From Wurfbainia villosa (taxonomy: Eukaryota; Streptophyta; Magnoliopsida; Zingiberales; Zingiberaceae), in contig CM045988.1 in assembly GCA_025175895.1 (NCBI GenBank), positions 12,739,647 through 12,803,646 on the forward strand: a DNA stretch of 64,000 nucleotides, given 5' to 3'. The position numbers and the translations under genes are program-made. Below the pieces are notes generated by a model. That model made no database searches. It was given only the letters and a program-made list of their open reading frames with translations, and had not been told where the DNA came from. Positions 46,497 through 57,776 of the stretch are shown here, piece by piece. Position 1 is the first letter of the stretch. Each line of letters begins with the position of its first letter.

Positions 46497-47979
46497 GCAA
46501 CATCAGCATTAGGCCATAGCCACTGCTTATGACATGATGTTCAATCTCAAGGAACTTTTCGGACATCAGAGTAGGGTGGCTAGGCAGGAGGCAATGAGAA
46601 ACTTGATGATGACCTCCATGATCGAGGGAACACCCGTTAGGGATCATGTTCTCAAGATGATGGCTCATCTTAATGAGATGGAAGTCCTAGGAGCTGAGAT
46701 CGATAGGGAAACCCAGGTCGATATCATTCTCCAGTCTCTGCCTAGGAGTTTTGAGCAGTTCCGCCTCAACTACAACATGAACAAAAGGTTGTATTCGTTG
46801 GCGGAGCTTCTGACAGAACTCCAGGCGGCAGAGGGGCTTTTTCGTCAGAGTGCTCAAGCCATGGTCGCTCAGAAGGTTTCTTCCTCTAAACCGAAAGGTA
46901 AGAAGAAGAAGAAACAAGGTGGAGCGAAGAAAGTGGCAGTGGGACCGCAGGCAGGAGTGAAGAAGCCGAAAGGCAAGTGCTTCACTTGCAAGCAGACTGG
47001 ACATTGGAAGGCGGACTGTCCTCGCCGAAAGAACACAGGTATATCTTCTTGTTTGGTTGTTGAAACATGTTTAGCGGTGTTATCTACCAGTGCCTGGTGT
47101 GTAGATACAGGAGCCACTGATCATGTCTGCAATACTTTGCAGGGGTTCCAGGAAACCCGACGACTAGCTGAGGGAGAGATTACCGTCTTCATGGGCAATG
47201 CTTCAAAGGTGGCGGCTATTGCAGTGGGAGACGTTTATTTATCTTTTGATAGGAATAAAGTTTTGGTTTTGAGAAATTGTCTTTATGTACCTACTTTTAG
47301 AAAGAATTTAATTTTAGTTTCTAAATTGTTTATGGATGGATATTCTGTTTCTTTTAATGACAAAATGGTTATAAAAAGGAATAGGGAGATTATCTGTTCT
47401 GGTACATTGGTTGGCAATTTATATACTCTTGAACCAAAAACTCCCACGATGCATATAGAAATCAATAACTCATCTTCTAAGTCTAATAAGAGAAAAGAAC
47501 CTTCGCAAATGAACCAAACATATCTTTGGCATCTAAGGCTTGGTCATATTAACCTAAGCAGAATTCAAAGGTTGATAGCTGATGGACCTTTGGGTTCATT
47601 AGTGGTGGAGGATCTCCCAACCTGCGAATCTTGCTTGGAAGGTAAAATGACCAAGAGGCCTTTCAAGGCCAAGGGGTATAGAGCCAAAGATGTGTTGGAA
47701 ATGGTTCATTCTGATTTGTGCGGTCCTATGTCTATCCAGGCAAGAGGTGGCTTTGAATACTTCGTCTCATTTATAGACGATTATTCAAGGTATGGATACA
47801 TTTACTTGATGCGCCGCAAGTCTGAATGCTTTGACAAGTTCAAAGAATTCAAGGCTGATGTGGAGAACCGTCAAGGTAAAAGTATCAAGATATTACGATC
47901 TGATCGTGGTGGCGAGTACCTCTTGGGAGAGTTTAGGAGTTACTTATCAGAGGCTGGGATTCAATCCCAATTGTTCTGA
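46497..47979 (+). pseudogene. pol: E7 gag C-terminus, protease and integrase N-terminal part
   Basis: In frame with 37147-37391. TAG at 46510-46512 breaks gag; from ATG 46534 the frame is open for 481 codons. Capsid region EGTPVRDHVLKMMAHLNEME, zinc knuckle CFTCKQTGHWKADC (residues 149-162), protease WCVDTGATDH with DTG at 47104-47112, pre-integrase HHCC (HLRLGHINLSRI ... CESCLEGK), integrase core HSDLCGPM, FIDDYSRYGY and RSDRGGEY. All residues lost in E2 are present here. It stops at 47979 because of a frameshift at the GTPQQNG-like site. Confidence 0.9.
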
Positions 47980-50130
47980 CCGCACACCCTACAGTAATGG
48001 TGTAGCGTGAGCGAAGGAATAGGACTCTACGGAGATGGTCGATCGATGATGAGTTATTCCGAGTTACCCGATCTGCTCGGGGTTTGCTCGAAACAACAAG
48101 ACACATTCTCAACTTAGTTCCATCTAAGTCGCACTTCTACTCCCATAGAGTTGTGGATCGAAAGCCTAGTCTAAGACATATTCGGATTGGGGTAGTCCAA
48201 AGACATGTGCCAAGGGAGATGCCGTAAGTTGGAATCTCGCATGTATACGCTTGTTTGTTGGCTACCCTAAGGGAATGAAGGGTGGTTTATTCTATAGTCC
48301 TAGAGATCAGAAGGTGATCGTGAGTACGAATGCTAGATTTCTAGAGGAGGAATATGTGATGAACCACAAGCCCACGAGTAGGATTGTTCTTGAGGAGTTG
48401 ACAGGGGAAGTCCCGACTTCAATACCACCGGTACAAGAGGAGACACCACAAGTCATCGTGACTGTCACAGAGCATACACAGAGGCACTCGTCAGAGTGGA
48501 GGGTTGTTAGACAACCCGAGAGATTCATGTTTTTGGGAGAGTCTTCGACTTAGTCCCCGTGAACATGAACCTGATCCTCGGACATATGACAAGGCTATCC
48601 AAGATAAAGATGCGGTATCTTGGCAAAGTGCAATGAATTCTGAGATAGAATATATGGATTAAAATCAGGTCTGGGAGCTAGTAGAACCACCCAATGGTGT
48701 AAAAACCATTGATGCAAGTGGATCTACAAGAGAAAGAGAGGAGTAGACGGAAGGTCGAGACCTTCAAAGCTAGGGCTTGTTTGCGAAGGGTATACTTAGA
48801 AAGGGTATCGATTATGAGGAGACATTTTGCGTAGCTATCTTAAGTCTATTCGGATTCTCTTATCTATAGTGCTCAATGGATTATGAGATTTGGCGGATGG
48901 ATGTCAAGATAGCTTTCCTTAACTTGAAGTCTTGAGGAGAACATCTATATCACGGCAACCGGAGGATTCATTGCTAAAGGCAAAGAGCATCTTGTATGTA
49001 AGCTTAATCGGTCCATTTATGGATTGAAGCAAGCTTCTAGATCTTGGAACATCCGCTTTGATGAGGTAATCCCGTCATATGGATTTATTCAAAGTCCGGA
49101 TGAGCCTTGTGTATACAAGAGATGTGACGGAAACGTAGTGGTGTTTCTTGTACTATACGTAGATGACATTTTGTTAGTTGGCAACAATATCAAAGTGTTA
49201 TCGGATGTAAAGGGTATGGTTGTCCAAGCAGTTTGATATGAAGGACTTGGGAGAAGGGACACATCCTTGGGATCAAAGTTATAAGGGATGCAAGAAAAGG
49301 ATGTTGTGCTTGTCTCAAGCTTCATACATTGACACTATCCTTGCTCGTTTTAGCATCAGAACTCCAAGAAAGGTTTTCTACCTTTTAGGCATGGAGTTCC
49401 TTTATCTAAGAGATGTGTCCCGAACATCAAAGGAGATAGAGGACATGAAGGCGGTTCCTTATGCTTGATAGTAGGAAGCCTTATGTATGCTATGCTATAT
49501 GCTGAGACCGGATATACGCTTTGCAGTAGGCATGGTTAGCTTGAATATCGAGTAATCTGAGCGAGGACATTGGGTGCATAAAGCATATATTGAAGTACGA
49601 GAAGGACTAGGGATTATATCTTTGGTTTCTGGCGGATCAATTAGTCCACTGTGGGTTACACAGTTGGATTTCCAATCGAGATAGGGACAAGAGTAAGTCT
49701 ACCTCGGGGTTTGTGTTTACTTTTGGAGGTGGAGCCATAGTATGGAGGAGTGTCAGCGAAATGCGTGGCGGACTCTACCATGGAAAGGTGAGTATGTGGC
49801 GACCTCTGAGGCGACCAAGGAAGGCTATGGGGAACTTCTTGATGGACTTGGATGTGATTCTGGTTTGCCCGGAACTATCACAATTTATTGTGATACTTGA
49901 TGGTGCGATTGCAAACTCGAAGGAACCACGAGCCCATAAGGCGAGTAAACACATAGGCGCAAGTACCACCTTATCGAGAGATCGTAAAGCGAGGAGAAGT
50001 TCTTTGTCGCCTGCATCGAGAGGATAACTGGCGGATCCATTCACTAAGGCCCTTCAGTAGCGTTTGATAGGCATGTGGAGGACATGGGGATCAGATGTAT
50101 GGCGAGTGATGTGGCATAGTCTTTTAGTAT
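47980..50130 (+). pseudogene. pol: E7 integrase C-terminus, RT and RNase H, riddled with indels
   Basis: Traces in successive frames: FVGYPKGMKGGLFYSPRDQK (48251 onward), KQASRSWNIRFDEVIPSYGF with the catalytic YVDD box (LYVDDILLVGNN, 49024-49236), RTSKEIEDMKAVPYA (near 49440) and FTFGGGAIVW (49713 onward). Compared with E2 the region has many 1- to 6-base deletions and few long clean stretches. No functional product is possible. Confidence 0.85.
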
Positions 50131-50141
50131 AAGTGGGAGAT
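50131..50141 (+). promoter_or_regulatory. E7 polypurine tract
   Basis: AAGTGGGAGAT immediately before the 3' LTR. Confidence 0.8.
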
Positions 50142-52247
50142 TGTTGGAATGTATACTGAAAGCCTAGCTCTTTTTGTATGAACATTTTATTTTGAAATAA
50201 GAATCACATGATCATTGTTTGCACTTTATATATGTGTGCATATTGTCTAATATTTTACATTGTAGATAACATGGTGCTTGGTGTGGCACAGAAGATCATA
50301 TTATCAGTTCCTTGTAAAATATAAGTAGAGGCTCACAACCAAGATGGTTTTGGACAAACCATTGGCATGGTTGTAGTGTAGCTTGGTATTGTTTTGTCTT
50401 GAACATAGAGTTACACTGGTACACTTAGGTGTATTGAGCAGGACCGACATAGAGGTGATTCAATTTAGTACTGACTACATAATTGAATCGGACCTCGGAT
50501 ATTATGTTGTACATGCTCTTAATCCCGATATAATAACGGGCACATGTACTTAGTATTTATTTCTTTGATTTACTAATGGGTGAGATTTAGATGGATTAAA
50601 TCAATATGCCTGGTAAGTTGGGAAATAATATTATTTACATGGTGTGCCGTTGATTATAGGAGGAAACCATGTCCTATATATTAGGTTGATGATGTCCCCT
50701 TGAGGAGCTCATAAAGTTCATCACGTAAACCCAGCTGGTTGACTTAGTCAACGTGATGATAAGGTTGAGTGGTACTACTCGAGGAATTAGATGTTAATTA
50801 ATTGATGGTCATTAAATCAATTAAATGACGGACATTCGATATCTTAAACACGGGGAGATTATTGTACGAATAATATATGGAGCCCATATTAATTTATGGG
50901 GGTTGGTGAGGTAGTTCAATGATGATCCTCTAGTGGAATGGAACATCATTGATGGATCAAGTTTGTGTGGTTCCGATCCATCGGGTGGCCAAGACCCAAC
51001 TCCTCCTTATGGTCCCTATCGTAGCCTAATATAATCCTTATGAAGTCTAGATCCAAGAATGTAAAACAAAACCTAGAACCAACGGTTGGGATTAAATCCC
51101 TAGATCCGATGGTTGGATGAAACCCTAGAACCAACGGTTGGGATTAAATCCCTAGATCCGATGGTTAGGATGAAACCCTAGAATCGACGGTTGGGATTAA
51201 ATCCCTAGATCCGACGGTTGGGATGAAACCCTAGAACCGACGGTTGGGATGAAACCTTAGATCCGAAGGTTGGGATGAAATCCTAGATCCGATGGTTGGG
51301 ATTAAACCCTAGATCCGACGGTTGGGATAAAACCCTAGATCCGACGGTGGAGATTAAATCCCTAGATCCGACGGTGGAGATTAAAGAAGGCTTAAGCCTA
51401 ATTCTATAAATAGGGGCTTAGGTTGGGCGGCAAGAAGGGGGTTCACTTGGATTAGGGTTTTGCCTCTCAAGTGCTATAGGCGGCTAGGGTTTTGGTTTTG
51501 GTTTAGGAAGCAACTAGAAGGGAGTTTAGGGTTTCCTCCTTTGCTCCTTGGTGGCCGGCGCTCATTCTCTTCTCCTTCTTGGTTTTTGCCGGCTTTCTTC
51601 CTCCTCCCTTGCACCTTGGTGGCCGGCGGTTCTCCAACAATTGGTGGCCGGCGCTTCTCCAACCTCTAGGTGGCCGGCGGCAACCTTGCAACAAAGTTGG
51701 CCGGCGCTCATCCACTTGTTCCTTGGCCGGCGGTTGCATCAAATTTCCTTGCTTGGTGGCCGGTTCTAGAAAGGAAAGGTTTTGTTAGTTCTTCTCTTTG
51801 TTCGCAGCGGACAAGTAAGGGAAGAACGCGATCTAGAAGGCTTCTACTCGTGGAGGATCTTCGTCCACACGTCGTCCACGAGAAGGATAGGACATACGGT
51901 AGAAGATCCTAAGGTATAAAGTTATTTTAACTTTATTTATAGATCTGAATATATTCTTTAATATTTTGATTATGCATGTGTGTGTATGAATATATGTTGT
52001 ATAATCATGGACCCCGAAGACAAACACAAAAACCGGCGATCCGTCCGTCGTCTCTTCCGCGACTAACCAACTAGAAGAGTTGTGTTGCTTGAATAACTAG
52101 TTTGTTCAAGCGACCACTCAAGTTGTTAGCACGACGACGAATAGGTTGTGTTAAGGAAGCTCATCCCATCCGGATTAATTCTTTCATTAGTGAAAATTTT
52201 AATCCGGGGACATGGGAGCCAATGAGCCTCCGAAGCGACTCCCCACA
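50142..52247 (+). repeat. E7 3' LTR
   Basis: 2106 bp. Carries twelve repeat units at 51053-51387, TATA at 51404-51415, the GGTGGCCGGCG-rich leader, and ends GACTCCCCACA followed by the CCATG duplication. It probably represents the original LTR state, because its U3 is continuous in type with the E2 and E9 LTRs (GGGTGGCCAAGACCCAACTC). Confidence 0.9.
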
Positions 52248-52252
52248 CCATG

Positions 52253-53264
52253 TGGTTTGAGCCATCATGGCCTCCTTCTTCTTCTCCTTCTTATCATTCT
52301 TTTTCGTTTCTTTTTCTTCCTTCTTCTTTAGCTCCGGGCAATTTGGCTTTATGTGCCCCTTCTTATTGCAAGAATGACAAATCACATTATTGTTAAAATT
52401 TGAATTACCACTAAACTTACCTCTTGAAGAATGGGACCCCTTCCTTGCTTCTCTATTCTTGAACTCCTTTGATTTTCTATAGAGCTTCTTGACAAAGTGG
52501 GCCATCTCACTAGACGAGTCTCCATCACTACTTGAATCATGCTTCGACTCGGATGATGATGACACTTCTTTCCTTTCTTTCTTCTTCTTTTCCTTCTTTT
52601 CAACAAATAGAGCTAAACCCTTTTCCTTAGAGGACATGTTAGTTTGCTCATGCAATTCAAACTCACAAAATAATTCATCAATTTTAATTTGAGAAAGATC
52701 CCTAGTTACCTTAATAGCATCAACTATAGAAGTCCATAGAGAAGTTCTAGGAAATGCTTGAATAATGTACCTTACCAAATCCCAGTTGTCAACTCGCTCA
52801 CCTATGATGTGGAGTCCATTCACAATCTCCTTAAACCTTCCATGCATTTGGCTTACGGTTTCATGCATCTTCATTTGGAAGGCTTGAAGTTGTCCAATTA
52901 GCAAGTCCTTCTTGGCCCTCTTTGACTCCTTGGATCCTTCATTTAGCTCAATGAGCTTTTCCCATAACTCCTTGGCAGATTCGAAAAGTCCCACCTTGTT
53001 GAGTTGCTCCATTGTAATACCGCATTGGATGGTGAGTACCGCCTTTGCATTTGATTCGAACCTCCTATTCATTTTCCTTGTCAAATCCTTGCTTGGAATA
53101 GGGTTTCCATGTTCATCCACCGGTTCCTCAAAGCCATCTACAATGCTATGACAAATCTCAATATTACTCATTAGATAATACTTCATCCTATCTTTCCAAT
53201 ACGCAAAGTGACTCCCATCGAAGAGCGGTGGCTTGGCGGTGCTATATCCCTCTTGAAGAGCCAT
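52253..53264 (-). pseudogene. gag: E6 gag N-terminal part
   Basis: Starts at ATG 53262-53264 (MALQEGYSTAKPPLFDGSHF). Capsid region (YWKDRMKYYLMSN, LFESAKELWEKLIELN, FQMKMHETVSQMHGRFKEIV) to about residue 200, Lys-rich linker, acidic Ser tract and one CCHC knuckle CHSCNKKGHIKPNC (residues 296-309). Native frame is kept up to the E7 insertion after MMAQTTW; the residues after that in the open frame are read from the E7 LTR. The frame resumes at 34014. Confidence 0.9.
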
Positions 53265-53304
53265 TGATGCCTTGGTTGATGGTGAAATCTTCCAAACTAT
53301 CCAG

Positions 53305-53316
53305 GCTCTGATACCA
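53305..53316 (-). promoter_or_regulatory. E6 primer-binding site
   Basis: Plus-strand GCTCTGATACCA two bases from the 5' LTR. The leader to gag is only about 40 bases, much shorter than in E2 and E7. Confidence 0.9.
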
Positions 53317-53318
53317 CT

Positions 53319-54583
53319 TGTTGGATCTTGTAATGGCTAGAGGGGGGTGATTAGCCTTTCTTTGTTTCTACAAGTACGTTAGCGGAAGCAATACAAATAC
53401 AAATACAAATAAGAATGAGAAATAAGAAAACACCGCTAACACCCGATGTACGTGGTTTGGAGATGACGCTCCTACTCCACGATAATCCGTAAGGTGGATT
53501 AGCCCCAACCAAGCTTCACTAAATACTCCTTTGGATGAATCAAGGTGGAGAAACCTTGTCTTACAATGCACTCCTCTTCTTTACAATGATGGAAGATGAA
53601 GACTAGAGAAGAGGAGGTTTAGAATCACAAAAACACTTGGAGAAAACTTGGTGAGCACGAGGGTGTAGCTAGGAATGAGAGCACTAGTTTCACCAAGCTC
53701 CCCAAGGCCTCTTCTTATAGAAGAAGGGTTGTTTTTCCTGTTGAGCTTTGATCAGTCGACTGATGCTCACCATCAGTCGACTGATGCTCACCATCAGTCG
53801 ACTGCCGTTGAAGCTAACGACTTCTGACAGAGCAGATCCGCGGGGATTCACAGCCACCATTTTCAATGGGAGGCCTATCAGTCGACTGATCACTTCATCA
53901 ATCGACTGATGAAGCGATCAGTCGAGTGATCGCCGTGAGGAGTCGAGTGATCGATTTGCCTTATCATCGATCACGGTTCTTGTCAATGATCGATAGTCCG
54001 TTTTCACCGACTCGATTGAGCACCCTATCAGTCGACTACTACATCGTATCAGTCGACTGATACTAGTCAAGTATGAATAATTCATACTTGAATTGACTCC
54101 CTAGACCAAGACTTGACCTTCTAACTCTTCCTTCAGCCTTGCGCCTGCCTTAAAGAGTTTCCTTCGGCCTCATCATGTCTTGGGTTGCCAAAAGCTTGGA
54201 CTTTACACCGCCAAGACTACAAGCTTGGACTTATGCTGTCAAGACTTTACTTTGGACTTCTTTTGCCAAGGTTCACTTAGACTTTATGCTGCCAAGACTA
54301 CAAGCTTGGTCTTACGCTACCAAGTCCATCCCTTGGACTTCCTTTGCCAAGGTTCACTTGGACTTTACGCTGCCAAGACTACAAGCTTGGTCTTACGCTG
54401 CCAAGTCCATCCCTTGGACTTCCTTTGCCAAGATCATACTTGGACTTCCTTTTACCAAGTCTTCATCCTTGGATTTTCCTGTCACTTAAACATGTTCACA
54501 ATTAGATCACAAAGCATTGCCTAACTTAGATGATTATCCAAACATCAAAACACATGAATGCTTGGGGCATTGTTGCACCAACA
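53319..54583 (-). repeat. E6 5' LTR
   Basis: 1265 bp. High similarity to 27993-29288 apart from a small deletion near 53950-54010 and an extra ATGCTCACCATCAGTCGACTG unit near 53780. Same minisatellite at 54190-54480. Confidence 0.9.
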
Positions 54584-54588
54584 CTATC

Positions 54589-55638
54589 GAGTTTACTACC
54601 GGCATAATCCGAGTCAGAGTAGTCGATTAGTTCAAACTCGGTAGATCTAGGGAACCAAATACCTACGCTTAGCGTGCCCTTTAGATATCTAAGGATACGC
54701 TTAACTAATGTTAGGTGAGACTTCTTAGCACAGGTTTGGAACCTTGCACACATACTTACTACGAATAATATATCGGGTTGACTCGTAGTTAAGTAAAGGA
54801 GACTCCCTATTGTGCTTCTATAGTACTTTAGGTCAATAGGTTTTCCGTCTACATCTTCTCCTATATTAACATTTGTAGCCATGGGTGTATTAAAGATTTT
54901 AGCATTTTGCATTCCGAATCGGTTAATTAATTCCTTAGCATATTTTTGTTGATGTAAATAAATTCCTTCTTTAGTTTGCTTAATTTGTAATCCTAGAAAG
55001 AAATTTAATTCTCCTACTAAGTCCATTTCAAATTCACTTTCCATGAGTGAAATGAATTCGTTTAGTAGGATTGAATTAGTTGTTCAAAAAATTATGTCAT
55101 CTACATAGACTTGAGCTATAAAAATTTCTTAGCCTATGGATTTTACGAAAAGGGTCGGGTCGACTAAGCCTTGTCTAAACCCTTTGGACTTAAGGTATAC
55201 AGAAAGCCTCTCATACCAAGCTCTAGGAGCTCATTTTAGTCCATATAAAGCTTTCTTGAGTTTAAACACATGGTCGGGTTTATCTAAGATTTCAAATCCT
55301 GGGGCTTGACTAACATATACTTCTTCCTTAATAAGTCCATTCAAAAATGCTGACTTGACATCCATTTGAAACAATTTAAATCCTCGATGTGCAACATATG
55401 CCAACAACATTTGAATGGATTCTAATCTAGCTACGGGGGCATAGGTTTCATCATAATCTAACTCTTCTATTTGACTAAACCCTTTCGCGACCAATCTCGC
55501 TTTGTTTCTAACTACTTCACCTTTGTCATCAAGTTTGTTTCGGAAGACCCACCTTGTTTCAATAATTGATTTATCTTTAGGTGGTGGTACTAATTCCCAA
55601 ACTTCGTTCCTAGTAAATTGAGCTAGCTCTTCTTGCAT
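54589..55638 (-). pseudogene. pol: E5 reverse transcriptase
   Basis: Starts with VWELVPPPKDKSIIETRWVF and MDVKSAFLNGLIKEEVYVSQ (55638-55231). A broken stretch with stops at 55050-55230 covers the YVDD region. It resumes with DLVGELNFFLGLQIKQTKEG, RSTIGSLLYLTTSQPDILF and DSDYAGSKLDS (55044 to about 54589), where E6 interrupts it. RNase H continues at 27992. Confidence 0.85.
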
Positions 55639-55647
55639 TGCAATAAT

Positions 55648-56700
55648 CTAATCGGGTTCAAGAAGAGCTTGTTCAATGGTCTTGGGTTCAATTTTCGAAA
55701 TCAAGGAGATTTGACTAAGATTTCTATATGATGATCTAGTTCGAACCCCTAGGCTAGGATCACCTATCACTTGGTTGATAGGATGATTCGATTGAATCCT
55801 AGAATGACTTGGGTTAGGGTCACCTATCACTTGATAGATAGGATGACTCGATTGAATCCTAGACTGGCTCAGATTAGGATTAATAGTAGACTCGATTTCA
55901 AGGTCAAAGTCGAGTCTGGTACGAATCGGTTCGCTAGTTGGTTTTACTACGAGTTTTGTGGGTTCATGTCCTTCGTCGAATACTACATTAATTGTTTCCT
56001 CAATTTTAAGGGTGTCATTGTTATATACCCTATAGGCTCTACTTGTAGTTGAGTATCTTAGGAAGATACCGGTGGAGGTTTTGGATGTGAACTTTCCTAG
56101 GTAGTCTTTAGTGTTTAGGACATGTACCTTACATCCAAATACTCTAAAGTATTTAATGTTAGGTACTTTGTCATGGTAGATTTCGTATGAGGTATTAAGG
56201 TGCCTCTTTACTATAAGAATTCTATTTTGGACATAACAAGTTGTACTAACGCTTTCTGTCCAAAACCTATCGGGTAGGTTGTATTCGTTCAACATGGTCC
56301 TAGCGGCTTCTTGTAGGGTTCTATTTTTCTGCTCGACTAGGTCATTTTATTGTGGTGTTCTAGGACATGAGAATTCATAGTGGTATCCGTTTCGGTTATA
56401 GAAATCTATGAACCTGTGGTTTTTGAATTCACCACCATGATCGCTTCTAAGTCTTTTAATTTTAAGGTTCTTTTGGTTTTCGATTAATTTAAACGAGTTG
56501 ATGAGTTGGTGTAAGGTATCACTTTTGTGTTTAAGGAATCTAACCCAGGTAAACCTAGAATAGTCATCAATTATGACTAAGCAAAATTGACTTCTATTAA
56601 GTGACTTGGCTCCATGTGAATCGAATATGTGTAGAAGCTCAAGCACACTTTTGGTTCGTTCTTGATTAGTTAGTTGATGTTGTGTCCTAGGTTGTTTACC
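55648..56700 (-). pseudogene. pol: E5 integrase
   Basis: Core region ITLSRAKSLN-type start followed by LVIIDDYSRFTWVRFLKHKS and RSDHGGEFKNHRF (56646-56347), a stop where the QQNG motif should be, then MLNEYNLPDRFWTESVSTTC, FRVFGCKVHVLN and a repeated linker with SRIQSSHPIYQVIGDP twice (56295-55648). The second half is one frame; the break near 56340 is a nonsense change in GTPQQN. Confidence 0.8.
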
Positions 56701-57200
56701 TTATTGGCAAGCATTACATATTTTATTGTCTAAGTTGTTGAGTTTGGGCAAACCTCTGACTAAGCCACTCTGACTCATCTTGTGAATGAGTCTTGGGTGC
56801 GAGTGACCAAGTCGTCGATGCCACAACCAAGATTCCTCTTGCTGTGTCATAAGATAGTTGAGGAGTTAGGTAGTTTAATAATGTAGATGTTGCTATTCCT
56901 AGTTCCTTTAAGTATTGTTTTAGAGGTTTCATTTGTTTTAATTAAGCATTCATTTTCTAAGAATATAACCTTATAGTTGTTATCACATAATTGACTTACA
57001 CTAAGTAAATTATATTGAAAATATTCGATTAATAAGACACTGTGAATCGTGAAATTAGAATTTAGCTCAATATCACCTGATCCGATGATTTTGAGCTTAC
57101 CGTTGTTTCCGAAAGCTACCGATCCTTGTCGTTTGAATCTAAGCTTTGAAAATTTAAGTTGGTCTCCGGTCATATGTCTGGAGCACCCACTGTGCAACAT
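56701..57200 (-). pseudogene. pol: E5 protease and pre-integrase domain
   Basis: MLHSGCSRHMTGDQLKFSKL: the protease catalytic Asp of DSG is His here, an inactivating change. FGNNGKLKIIGSGDIELNSN and LLSVSQLCDNNYKVIFLENE follow, then a frameshift at about 56850 and the pre-integrase zinc region with one Cys codon altered near 56700. Confidence 0.82.
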
Positions 57201-57776
57201 CCATTGATCCTACACACAAGGTAGTTGGATCGGATATTGAAATTTAAAGGTTGGTTGAAGATTATTAGTCCTAGATCATCTCACCCATCTCTACATGATC
57301 AAACACATTATCCTTATGTGTTCTTGTGAGATAACTTCAATTTTACTTGATTAATTTAAATGAATCGAAACTAGTCAACCTTGGGTTAGATTCGGATTTA
57401 ACCCTAAGCTCACCAAGTCACCTTTTCAAGAAATTAGCTTCCAGGTCATAGCGAGGCACAGAGGCCTTCTTTGATCGGAACAACGATGTCCACTTCCTTA
57501 GACAAAGCCAAGTTAGAGAAAATAATAACTTGATTCACCTAAGATCACTTCCTGGTCTAACTAGTTAAGGATACGATGAGGTAGCTTCAGCTAGTTCAAC
57601 TTAGTCGAGTGCACCGAGCTAGATACGCCTTATCTAACTCGGACACACAAAACTTTGCTTTTCTAGCGTACTATCATCTCGCCGCATCCTCGTACTATGT
57701 TGTCAAGTGTTGACGAGTTATAGTTCCTATCTAACCATTCTAAAAATAAAAAGAAAAAGACTTAAGCATGCAAATT
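57201..57776 (-). other. E5 non-coding spacer between gag and protease
   Basis: Stops in all frames, between gag ending at ...ASTKF and protease beginning at ...DQWMLHSGC. It is homologous to E3 9980-10440 and partly to 24320-24560. At the protease side the minus strand reads CTTGTGTGTAG before GATCAATGG, which looks like a 3' splice site. E6 lacks the spacer altogether. It may be an intron; see findings. Confidence 0.65.

Larger units (their letters stand above)
34020..52247 (+). mobile_element. E7: Tork/Angela-like copia element containing E8
   Basis: Bounded by TGTTGGAATG (34020) and CTCCCCACA (52247), TSD CCATG (34015-34019, 52248-52252). LTRs of 2070 and 2106 bp, primer-binding site 36092-36103, polypurine tract 50131-50141. 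Gag, protease and integrase N-terminus are readable across E8; the rest of pol is wrecked by many small indels. Proteins closely match E2, but the LTRs belong to a distinct subfamily. Confidence 0.92.
27993..54583 (-). mobile_element. E6: nearly intact SIRE-like copia element containing E7 and E8
   Basis: Bounded by TGTTGGATC (27993) and GCACCAACA (54583), TSD CTATC (27988-27992, 54584-54588). LTRs of 1296 and 1265 bp, primer-binding site 53305-53316, polypurine tract 29289-29303. With E7 and its TSD (18233 bp) removed, gag is one open frame of 539 codons and pol is open apart from a stop at the gag-pol joint and one frameshift near 31430. This is the most complete SIRE-like element in the window and a plausible source of enzymes for relatives such as E1 and E3. 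Confidence 0.92.
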
